From Deltaproteobacteria bacterium (GTDB lineage: Bacteria > Myxococcota_A > Polyangia > Haliangiales > Haliangiaceae), in NCBI GenBank assembly GCA_013696695.1, contig JACCYD010001061.1, forward strand, positions 1 through 7,636: a DNA stretch of 7,636 bases. Direction: 5' to 3'. Positions 1 through 6,014 of the stretch are shown in pieces. The translations under genes were made by a program, and so were the position numbers. The notes under the pieces were generated by a model. It searched no databases. It was not told the DNA's origin and worked only from the letters and a program-made list of their open reading frames with translations. Each line of letters begins with the position of its first letter. Position 1 is the first letter of the stretch.

Positions 1-180
1 GTACGCCTTGTTGCCGCGCTCGGAGACCGTCCACAAGTTGTTGTCATCGTCGAGCGCGAGGCCCGATAGCCCCGGCTCGGTGTCGAGGACGACCTCGGTG
101 TACAACGCGGCCGCGCGCTCCTTATCGATACTCTTGCTACCGCAGGCAGCGAGAGTGATGAACGCGACCCAGCGGAGCAC
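1..180 (-). CDS. Putative lipoprotein, N-terminal fragment (SGLALD/ERG-type beta-propeller-like)
   Basis: Partial gene on the minus strand whose C-terminal part lies beyond the left edge. From the GTG at 180 it reads MLRWVAFITLAAC, then GSKSIDKERAAALYTEVVLD and a stretch containing LSGLALDDDNNLWTVSERGN. The LAAC followed by G/S residues is a good lipobox, so the mature protein should be lipid-anchored at Cys13. The SGLALD...LWTVSERG segment resembles the first blade of esterase-like phytase/SdiA-regulated-type beta-propellers; this is a family-level resemblance only, and substrate and activity cannot be read from about 60 residues. The start is uncertain: GTG at 180 gives a short signal peptide, CTG at 195 gives 17 residues before the Cys, and TTG at 228 gives 28. 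An in-frame TGA lies just upstream of the TTG (near 249). No clear Shine-Dalgarno was seen for any of them. It is divergently transcribed from the diiron gene. Confidence 0.7.
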   Translation of the reverse strand, partial: MLRWVAFITLAACGSKSIDKERAAALYTEVVLDTEPGLSGLALDDDNNLWTVSERGNKAY

Positions 181-288
181 CCCCCACCGTAGCAGAGCCC
201 GGTGGCATGCGATGCGCGATGACCTCAACGATCCGAGGGTGTTGCGTCAACGCCACGTCAGGTCCTGCGACGCTTTCATCATCCAGCC

Positions 289-301
289 GTCGATGATCGA
301 C
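289..301. promoter_or_regulatory. 13-bp palindrome, candidate operator
   Basis: The sequence GTCGATGATCGAC is a perfect 6+1+6 palindrome (GTCGAT, central G, ATCGAC) in the divergent intergenic region, about 70 bp upstream of the diiron gene start. Size and position suit a dimeric repressor or activator site. No regulator gene is adjacent in this window. GATC-containing palindromes are common in this genome, so chance is a real alternative. Confidence 0.3.
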
Positions 302-318
302 CGCCGACGAGGATTCAC

Positions 319-338
319 TTCACGCGCGTTTCACGCGC
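319..338. repeat. Direct repeat TTCACGCGC, 11-bp phase
   Basis: TTCACGCGC occurs at 319-327 and again at 330-338, with start-to-start spacing of 11 bp, close to one helical turn. A further TTCAC immediately precedes the first copy (314-318). It lies 30-50 bp upstream of the diiron gene start, overlapping where promoter or regulator contacts would be expected. It could be a tandem binding site or a chance repeat in GC-rich DNA. Confidence 0.35.
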
Positions 339-353
339 AGACCGGAAGGCCGC

Positions 354-360
354 GGAAGGA
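354..360 (+). promoter_or_regulatory. Ribosome binding site of the diiron gene
   Basis: GGAAGGA ends 8 nt before the ATG at 369. This strong Shine-Dalgarno match selects ATG 369 over the downstream ATG cluster at 417-425, which has no comparable purine tract. Confidence 0.65.
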
Positions 361-368
361 CCTGGCAA

Positions 369-1118
369 ATGCCGGGCTTGTCGGTCGCGGTACGCCGTTT
401 GCTGTTTCTCGCCGCAATGATGATGAGGGACTTCCAGCACCGTGCCGTCGACTCGATCAAGCGCCACGCGCTGACGATCTCGCTGCGCTCTCGAAAAGCG
501 CAGACTCAGGTCCTCCAGGAGTACCTGTGGATCGAAGAAGGAGCCGAGGCGATCGCTCTCGATCGAATCCCTCCCGAGGCCCCGTGGCTCGGCAAGCTGG
601 TGTCGCGACAGCTGGCCGATGAGGAACGCCACGCGAAGCTGTTGCGCGCGCGCCTCGCCGAGCTCGGCGTCGCATCGACCCGGCCACCGCCGTCGATCCT
701 GCGCGTCAAGCTGTGGTGGCTCGATCGCGTGTGCGCGCCCTACAAGCAGGCGTTCGCCGCCGGCCCCGTCGTCGTGCTGCTCGCCGTCGCCGCGCAGCTC
801 GAGCTGACGGGCATCCGCATGTTCGAGCGCCACCTCGGCGTGCTCGACACGCTCGCGCCCGACGATCCGACCGGCGACCTGCTGCGCTCGATCCTCTCGG
901 ACGAGCGGCGCCACGCGAAGTCGTGCGCGTCGGCCGCACGAAAGCTGTTGCGCGATCACGAGCGCGCGAAGTTCGACGAGCTCTGCGACCGCGTCGCTGC
1001 CGTCGACCGCTCGTTCGGCATCACGATCTCACTCGGCTACTGGGTCAACATCGCGACCACCGCCTTCCGGGATCGCGCTGCCGATCGAGATATCGCGATC
1101 GAAAAGGCGGCCTCGTGA
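369..1118 (+). CDS. Ferritin-like diiron-carboxylate protein
   Basis: A 249-residue protein with the ligand pattern of a four-helix ferritin-like diiron fold. Helix 1 carries WIEEGAEA (Glu57/58/60). Helix 2 carries DEERHAK with Glu85-x-x-His88. Helix 3 carries AAQLELTG...FERH (Glu145, with Glu153 also possible). Helix 4 carries SDERRHAK with Glu179-x-x-His182. Two ExxH motifs plus two single Glu residues are the full set for a carboxylate-bridged di-iron centre, as in rubrerythrin, MiaE/COQ7-type hydroxylases and related oxidoreductases. Helix 3 is preceded by a very hydrophobic run (AAGPVVVLLAVAA, about 130-142), so membrane contact as in COQ7-type enzymes is possible. No rubredoxin domain or signal peptide is evident. 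The ATG has a good ribosome binding site. Its TGA overlaps the GTG of the next gene by 4 nt, indicating translational coupling to a glycosyltransferase. Whether it is an oxygenase, an oxidative-stress protein or something else cannot be told from sequence alone. Confidence 0.8.
   Translation: MPGLSVAVRRLLFLAAMMMRDFQHRAVDSIKRHALTISLRSRKAQTQVLQEYLWIEEGAEAIALDRIPPEAPWLGKLVSRQLADEERHAKLLRARLAELGVASTRPPPSILRVKLWWLDRVCAPYKQAFAAGPVVVLLAVAAQLELTGIRMFERHLGVLDTLAPDDPTGDLLRSILSDERRHAKSCASAARKLLRDHERAKFDELCDRVAAVDRSFGITISLGYWVNIATTAFRDRAADRDIAIEKAAS
1102..1107 (+). promoter_or_regulatory. Ribosome binding site of the GT4 gene
   Basis: AAAAGG lies inside the end of the diiron gene, 7 nt before the GTG at 1115. 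Together with the GTGA overlap it supports GTG 1115 as the start. The frame is open further upstream, but only as the shadow of the diiron gene. Confidence 0.5.
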
Positions 1119-2338
1119 CGTCGCCGCGACTTGCCATCATCTCTGACACCGTCGACCACACCGACGGAGTCGCGATCGGCCTCCGCCGGCTGGTCGCAGC
1201 TTCGACGCGTGCCGGCCACTCGATGGCACTGCTGGGACCTCCCGCGATCACCCCGACCATCGACGACGTCGTCCGCATGCCGGCGAGACTGTCGGCGCAA
1301 CTACCGTTCTACGCCGAGTACACGTGGAGCGTGCCAGAGCTGGCGCCGATCGCCTCGTACCTCACGAGATCGGCCGACATCCTCCAGATCGCGACACCCG
1401 GGCCGATGGGGATCGCCGGCTTGCTCGTCGCGCGAATGATCGGGATGCCCGTGATCGCGCAGTACCACACCGAGGTTGCCGAGTACGCGGCACGCATGAC
1501 CGGCATGCCAATCCGCGGTGTCGTCGAGCCGCTCGTCGGCTGGATCTACCGTCGGGCCGAGCTCTGTCTGGCACCGTCGACGGCCGTCGAGCAGCGCTTG
1601 AGGGCGCTCGGCGTCGCTCGCGATCGCATCCAGCGCATTCCGCGCGGCGTCGACCTCGACCTGTTCTCGCCCGCAAAGCGAGATCGCGCGGCACTCTCGA
1701 AGTACGGCATTGGCGACGGGCCGGTGGCGCTCTACGTCGGCCGCGTGTCCAAGGAAAAGAATATGGCCGGCCTGCTCGCCGCTTGGGCGCAGGTTCGCGC
1801 GACGCGACCGACCGCGCAGCTGATGATCGTTGGCGATGGTCCGGTGCGCGCTGCGTGCAACATGCCCGGCGTGGTCTGCACCGGGTCTCTTTACGACGAG
1901 GATCTCGCGCACGTGTTCGCATCTTGCGACGTGTTCGCGTTCGCGAGCGAGACGGAGACGTTTGGCAACGCGGTTGTCGAGGCCGTAGCGAGTGGCTTGC
2001 CCGTCGTCGTGATGGGAGGTGGTGCCGCACACGAGCACGTGCGCGACAACGAGACCGGCTTCGTGAGTCGCGACCTCGAGGGATTCGCGGCGGCGCTCGG
2101 TCGGTTGCTCGACGATCCGCAACTCCGCATCCGCCAGGGTCTCGCGAGCCGCGTGCACGCCGCGACCTACAACCTCGATCATGCGATGCGCGCGAGCTGG
2201 GCGATCTACGAGACGCTGCACGCGCGCCGTGCGGCGACCTGGCTGGTTCGACACACGGCTCGCCGACATCGCGCGATGCGGTCGATCTACGGCCGACTCT
2301 ACAAGCGCCGCGCGCGCTTGCTGTTGGAGGCTGCATGA
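1115..2338 (+). CDS. Glycosyltransferase family 4 (GT-B fold)
   Basis: A 407-residue GT4 retaining glycosyltransferase, predicted to act at the cytosolic face of the membrane. The N-terminal acceptor half begins LAIISDTVDHTDGVAIGLRR (6-25), the usual first beta strand and loop, and includes IATPGPMG (92-99) and QYHTEVAEYA (116-125). The donor half begins near RIPRGVDLDLFSP (174-186). It has YVGRVSKEKN with Arg210 and Lys215, the phosphate-binding pair, and the EX7E motif Glu281...Glu289 in ETFGNAVVEAVASGLPVV. The closest family style is that of MgtA/PimB-like lipid mannosyl- or glucosyltransferases, but donor and acceptor are not determined. Residues about 370-407 add a strongly basic tail (RRAATWLVRH...RLYKRRARLLL), likely a peripheral membrane anchor. 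The GTG start overlaps the previous stop (GTGA) and the stop overlaps the next ATG (ATGA), so it sits in a tightly coupled operon. Confidence 0.9.
   Translation: MTSPRLAIISDTVDHTDGVAIGLRRLVAASTRAGHSMALLGPPAITPTIDDVVRMPARLSAQLPFYAEYTWSVPELAPIASYLTRSADILQIATPGPMGIAGLLVARMIGMPVIAQYHTEVAEYAARMTGMPIRGVVEPLVGWIYRRAELCLAPSTAVEQRLRALGVARDRIQRIPRGVDLDLFSPAKRDRAALSKYGIGDGPVALYVGRVSKEKNMAGLLAAWAQVRATRPTAQLMIVGDGPVRAACNMPGVVCTGSLYDEDLAHVFASCDVFAFASETETFGNAVVEAVASGLPVVVMGGGAAHEHVRDNETGFVSRDLEGFAAALGRLLDDPQLRIRQGLASRVHAATYNLDHAMRASWAIYETLHARRAATWLVRHTARRHRAMRSIYGRLYKRRARLLLEAA
2324..2330 (+). promoter_or_regulatory. Ribosome binding site of the GT2 gene
   Basis: TTGGAGG sits 4 nt before the ATG at 2335, inside the last codons of the GT4 gene. 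It is the strongest internal Shine-Dalgarno in the cassette and fixes the GT2 start. Confidence 0.6.
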
Positions 2339-3240
2339 TCTCGCTCGTCATCGAGACCTACAACATCGACGGCGAGGCCGCGCCGCTGCGCAAGCTGCTC
2401 TACGCACTCGAGCCGCAACTCGATGGCGTCGAGCTCGTGATCACCCACGACGGCCTCGACGGGAAGACCCGCGACACCCTCGCGAACGGCCGGGCGGTGA
2501 CGTGGGTCGAGCTGCCGGGCGAGGCCACGTACTACGAGCACAAGAACCGCGGGTTCGACGCCACCACCGGCGACATCGTCGCGTTCATCGACGGCGATTG
2601 CTCGCCAGACCCCGATTGGCTCGACGAGCTGGTCGCTCCGTTTGTGAACGGCGCCAAAGTCGTCGCCGGTGCGACGTCGTATCCCGGCGCACTCGCCCCG
2701 ATCGCGAACGCGATCGATTTTCCGTACTTCGACGGCGCCAATGCGAGGAAGTGCTCGATCGCCGATGCCCCGCCGACGGTGCGGAACTTCTTCGCGAACA
2801 ACGTCGCGTTCGAGCGCAGCGTGTTCGCAGCGCGGAAGTACCCGACGATCGAGCCGATGTTCCACGGCCAGTGCCAGGTGCTCGCGCTGCGGCTGCTCCA
2901 GGAAGGCATCCCCGTCGTGTTCGCTGCGAACGCGCGGCTGACCCACGCGTGGCCCGACGATCTGCGCGAGTGGCTCGAGGTTCGCCTGTTGCGCGGCGCC
3001 GACACCGTGTCGCTGCTGCCGTACCTGCTCGCCCACTACACGCCGCGTGCGGCCCCCACGGTCAACCGGCTCGGCGCGCTGCCGACGCTGGCGCTGATCG
3101 CCGCGCGCGCGATCGGCTCGTCATGGCACGCGTTGCGGCGCGGTCCGGTACTTCGCGGGCTCGGCTTTGTCGCGATCGCGACCGTGCTCGATTCGATCGG
3201 CGCGGCAACGTCGCCGTCGATCTACCGCGTCTTCACGTGA
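2335..3240 (+). CDS. Glycosyltransferase family 2 (GT-A fold)
   Basis: A 301-residue inverting-type GT2 enzyme. It opens with the nucleotide-binding strand MISLVIETYN (1-10), continues with the KNRGFDATTGD segment (70-80), and has the metal-binding DxD as Asp86-Gly-Asp88 in VAFIDGDCSPD. FFANNVAFERSVF (152-164) matches the acceptor-loop region seen in GT2 enzymes. HAWPDDLREWLEVRLLRGADT (204-224) occupies the place of the catalytic/product-gating helix. Hydrophobic stretches at about 225-234, 246-262 and 275-290 suggest C-terminal membrane association, perhaps one or two membrane segments. The sugar donor cannot be assigned. The start is set by a 4-nt ATGA overlap with GT4 and a strong ribosome binding site. 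Its TGA shares one base with the next ATG (TGATG). Together with the GT4 it suggests sequential sugar additions to one acceptor, which is an inference from linkage. Confidence 0.87.
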   Translation: MISLVIETYNIDGEAAPLRKLLYALEPQLDGVELVITHDGLDGKTRDTLANGRAVTWVELPGEATYYEHKNRGFDATTGDIVAFIDGDCSPDPDWLDELVAPFVNGAKVVAGATSYPGALAPIANAIDFPYFDGANARKCSIADAPPTVRNFFANNVAFERSVFAARKYPTIEPMFHGQCQVLALRLLQEGIPVVFAANARLTHAWPDDLREWLEVRLLRGADTVSLLPYLLAHYTPRAAPTVNRLGALPTLALIAARAIGSSWHALRRGPVLRGLGFVAIATVLDSIGAATSPSIYRVFT

Positions 3241-3698
3241 TGGATCCCGGTGAGCTGATCAGCTCTCTTGGCATGTATGCCGCGACCTTCGTGATCGCGG
3301 TGGTCGGCGCGATCCTGCCGATCATCTCGATCGAGGTGTTCCTGATCGGGCTCGTGATGCTCGTCGGCCCGGCGGATGCCATCCCGATCGTCGCGCTCGC
3401 TGCGATCGGCCAGACACTCGGGAAGCTTCCGATCTACTTCGGCACTCGCGGGCTGACCCAGCTGTCGACCCGGTCGCCCGCGCAAGCCCGCCGGATCGCG
3501 CGCGTTCGCACGTGGTTCGCCCGGTTCCGTCCGACGAAGCTGCTCGCCGTCAGTGCGCTCGTCGGCCTGCCGCCGTTCTCGCTTGCCGCCACGGCCGCCG
3601 GGGTGCTGGCGATTCCGCCTCGCACGTTCTGCGTCGTCGTCGGGGGGTGTCGCGCCTTGCGATTCGCAGCCATCTTCGCGGTCGCGCACCTCTGGTGA
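3240..3698 (+). CDS. Small VTT/DedA-like integral membrane protein
   Basis: A 152-residue polytopic membrane protein. Hydrophobic segments lie at about 10-42 (long enough for a re-entrant loop or two helices), 44-62, 100-122 and 128-150. A basic cytosolic loop at 77-100 (TRSPAQARRIARVRTWFARFRPTK) separates the halves. The C-terminal half, GLPPFSLAATAAGVLAIPPRTF then GCRALRF, resembles the short YqaA-like branch of the VTT (SNARE-associated/DedA) family, whose wider membership includes undecaprenyl-phosphate and phospholipid translocation proteins. It is shorter than classical DedA proteins (about 200 residues). The start ATG overlaps the GT2 stop by one base and has no Shine-Dalgarno of its own, so it probably depends on termination-reinitiation. 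In this context it could move or organise a lipid carrier or glycolipid made by the two glycosyltransferases; this role is inferred. Confidence 0.72.
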   Translation: MDPGELISSLGMYAATFVIAVVGAILPIISIEVFLIGLVMLVGPADAIPIVALAAIGQTLGKLPIYFGTRGLTQLSTRSPAQARRIARVRTWFARFRPTKLLAVSALVGLPPFSLAATAAGVLAIPPRTFCVVVGGCRALRFAAIFAVAHLW

Positions 3699-3718
3699 TC
3701 GCCGTATGATCGCGCCGA

Positions 3719-5962
3719 GTGCACGTCGAGAACATCTTGACGATCGGCATGTGCGGGGCGTTGGTCTTCCTCGTCGTTCGCATGGTGATCTCGAAGTGGC
3801 TGGAGCCAGAGCGCTCCCACTTCGCCTGGATCATGATCGGCATCGCGGGCATCACGTTCTGCACCGCGCGCGTCATCCACCACTCGAGCCCCGATCCGTC
3901 GGTCGCGCTCGAGATGGTGCGCGCGCAATACGCTTCCGCACTGCTGCTGCCGGTGCTCGCGCTGATGACGATCGAGAACATCGGCGAGCTGCCGCGCAGC
4001 CACACCACGCGGGTGATGTGGATGATCTCGCTGCCGCTCTGTGCGGGCTTCTTGCTGACGCCGTGGTTCGTGGCCGGCCCCCCGATCCAGCGCACCGATC
4101 TGTTCGGCTTGACGTTCTATGCCGGTCAGCCCGGTCCGCTGCTGTGGATCAACATCCCGCTCGGCATCTGGCTGGTGGTCGGCCTCCGCCGCCGGCTCGC
4201 GGCCATGCCGCCGGCATACGCGTCGCTGCGCCGCACGCTGCGGTTCGCGATCATCATCGCGATGCTGTTCGGCGTGAACGACTCCCTGCATGGCGCTGGC
4301 GTCTTCAAGTCGATACCGCTCTTCGAGTACGCGTTCCTGGTCGTCGCGATCGTGGCGACGCGCGTCGAGCTCCAGCGCTCCGCGATCGTGCGCGAGCAAC
4401 TCAAGGCCCTGGTCGCGGAGCGCAACCGCGAGGTCGAGTCGAAGCGCCAGGCGATCGACACCGCACTGCACAAGCTGACGCGCAGCGAGGCCCGCTACCG
4501 CCACCTCGCGCAGGCCACCCGCGAAGGCGTGGTCGTGATTCAAGGCCGCCGGGTGGTCGACGTCAACGACGCGTTCGTCGCGATGCTCGACACCACCGAG
4601 GCCGCGCTGCTCGGCGCGGATACAGCGGAGCTGTTCGATCCCGCCGATCGCGTGATGATCGAACAGCTCGTCACCGGTACCGATGTCGGGCCGAGCGACG
4701 TCCGCGCCTACAAGGGCGATCAAACACTGCTGCCGATGTCGGTCAAGGCGACCGGAGTTCCCGAGGGCGCGCCGGGCACGCGCGTGCTGCTGGTGCGCGA
4801 TATCTCCAGCGAGCGCGAGCTGCGGCTGCAGCTGCTGCGCGCGGACCGGCTCGCCGCCGTCGGCACGCTCGCCGCCGGCACCGCCCACGAGATCAATAAC
4901 CCGCTGGTCTACGTGGTTGGCAATGCGGAGGTGCTCGCACAGGAGCTCGAGCGCCTCGCGCCGATGGTGCCGCCCGGCGAGCTCGATCTCGCGAAGGAGG
5001 TCGTCGGCGAGATCGCGATCGGCGGCGATCGCGTGCGGCGAATCGTCAAGGATCTGATGTCGCTCGCACGCGAACGCTCCACCGATGACTCCGCCGTCGA
5101 CATCCGGAAGGTCCTCGAGAGCGCACTCGCGATGGCCGCGAACCAGTTCCGTCACCGCGCATCGGTGAGGCGCGAGCTCGGTGAGGTGCCGCACGTGTTC
5201 GCGAGTGAAGTCCGGCTTGGCCAGGTGTTCTTGAATCTGCTGGTCAATGCCGCGCAGGCCATCCCCGAAGGACGGCTCGCCGAGAACACGGTCACGGTGA
5301 GGACGTTCGCCGAGGGTGATCAGGTGATCGTCGAGATCGTCGATACCGGCTCCGGCATGGATGGCAACACGCGCGACCGCATCTTCGATCCGTTCTTCAC
5401 CACCAAGGAGGTCGGCAAGGGCACCGGTCTCGGATTGTCGATCAGCCACGGCATCGTCACGACGCTCGGCGGCAAGATCGAGGTCGAGAGCGAGATCGGC
5501 AAGGGCTCGAAGTTCCGGATCTCGCTCCCGGCGATGGAGCCCAAGCCCGACACCGCCGCGGCCGTGGCGGCGAGGATCGAGGCGACCCCGCCGCGCCGGA
5601 TCCTGGTGGTCGACGACGAGGAGCTGGTCGCGCGCAACCTCGCGCGCATGTTGTCGCCTCATCGGGTCGATGTCGCCGGGAGCGGACGCGAGGCGCTCGA
5701 CCGCTGCGCGAGCGGCCGCTACGACGTCGTGCTCTGCGACCTGATGATGCCGGACGTCACGGGCATGGAGGTCTACACGCAGCTGGTGGCGGCCGACCCC
5801 TCCGCAGCGAGCAAGTTCCTGTTCATGACCGGCGGCGCGTTCACCGACAAGGCGCGAGATTTCCTCGACAAGGTCCCGACGCGCTGCCTGGAGAAGCCGA
5901 TCTCGAAGGCCGACCTGCATCGGGCGATCGCCGAGGTCGTCGTGCCCGACGCCGTCATCTGA
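3719..5962 (+). CDS. Hybrid sensor histidine kinase (7TM-PAS-HisKA-HATPase-REC)
   Basis: A 747-residue membrane-bound hybrid kinase. Seven hydrophobic helices (about 7-25, 34-54, 68-86, 97-118, 139-156, 173-190, 198-215) form an N-terminal 7TM sensor of the His_kinase_N/7TM type. A charged coiled-coil linker (about 216-256) leads to a PAS domain (about 257-363). HisKA has the phosphoacceptor His390 in AHEINNPL. The ATPase domain shows the N box (Asn506, Asn510), G1 as Asp542-x-Gly-x-Gly, the F box FDPFFTT (556-562) and G2 GKGTGLGLS (566-574). The receiver (about 626-742) keeps the acidic pair Asp632/Asp633, phospho-acceptor Asp674 (CDLMMPD), Thr704 and Lys726. All catalytic residues are present, so it should be active. 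There is no HPt or DNA-binding domain, and no partner regulator is seen here. An in-frame TGA at 3707-3709 makes GTG 3719 the first possible start; ATG 3749 is the alternative. No Shine-Dalgarno is seen. The gene lies 20 nt after the VTT gene. Confidence 0.93.
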   Translation: MHVENILTIGMCGALVFLVVRMVISKWLEPERSHFAWIMIGIAGITFCTARVIHHSSPDPSVALEMVRAQYASALLLPVLALMTIENIGELPRSHTTRVMWMISLPLCAGFLLTPWFVAGPPIQRTDLFGLTFYAGQPGPLLWINIPLGIWLVVGLRRRLAAMPPAYASLRRTLRFAIIIAMLFGVNDSLHGAGVFKSIPLFEYAFLVVAIVATRVELQRSAIVREQLKALVAERNREVESKRQAIDTALHKLTRSEARYRHLAQATREGVVVIQGRRVVDVNDAFVAMLDTTEAALLGADTAELFDPADRVMIEQLVTGTDVGPSDVRAYKGDQTLLPMSVKATGVPEGAPGTRVLLVRDISSERELRLQLLRADRLAAVGTLAAGTAHEINNPLVYVVGNAEVLAQELERLAPMVPPGELDLAKEVVGEIAIGGDRVRRIVKDLMSLARERSTDDSAVDIRKVLESALAMAANQFRHRASVRRELGEVPHVFASEVRLGQVFLNLLVNAAQAIPEGRLAENTVTVRTFAEGDQVIVEIVDTGSGMDGNTRDRIFDPFFTTKEVGKGTGLGLSISHGIVTTLGGKIEVESEIGKGSKFRISLPAMEPKPDTAAAVAARIEATPPRRILVVDDEELVARNLARMLSPHRVDVAGSGREALDRCASGRYDVVLCDLMMPDVTGMEVYTQLVAADPSAASKFLFMTGGAFTDKARDFLDKVPTRCLEKPISKADLHRAIAEVVVPDAVI

Positions 5963-6014
5963 TCTGCCCTCGCGGGGAACCTGTCGGCGAGCCGTGGTGT
6001 CAACATCGGCCCCC

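Larger units (their letters stand above)
181..368. promoter_or_regulatory. Divergent intergenic region (promoter region inferred)
   Basis: This stretch separates the minus-strand lipoprotein from the plus-strand diiron gene, so promoters for both directions should lie here. No convincing -35/-10 pair can be picked by eye in this GC-rich sequence. It holds a 13-bp palindrome (289-301), an inverted repeat ATCATC/GATGAT (278-283 with 292-297) overlapping it, and a direct repeat TTCACGCGC (319-327 and 330-338). These are listed separately as candidate operator elements. If the lipoprotein starts at TTG 228, the leftmost 48 nt are coding. Confidence 0.5.

Noticed and set aside
8..622. A 204-codon plus-strand frame at the left edge
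   Set aside because: It runs across the lipoprotein gene, the intergenic region and the diiron gene, and its translation is basic and low-complexity without motifs.
713..1114. Upstream extension of the GT4 frame
   Set aside because: The extra translation is Arg-rich shadow sequence of the diiron gene. The GT4 fold begins right after GTG 1115, which has a ribosome binding site and a stop/start overlap.
3706..3708. ATG just upstream of the kinase as an alternative start
   Set aside because: It is out of frame with the kinase and leads into a shadow frame. The kinase frame has an in-frame TGA at 3707-3709.
5967..5976. Possible terminator hairpin (CCC-TCGC-GGG) after the kinase
   Set aside because: The stem is only 3 bp and no T tract follows, so it is not a credible intrinsic terminator. 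Kinase and macroglobulin genes may be co-transcribed across the 52-nt gap.
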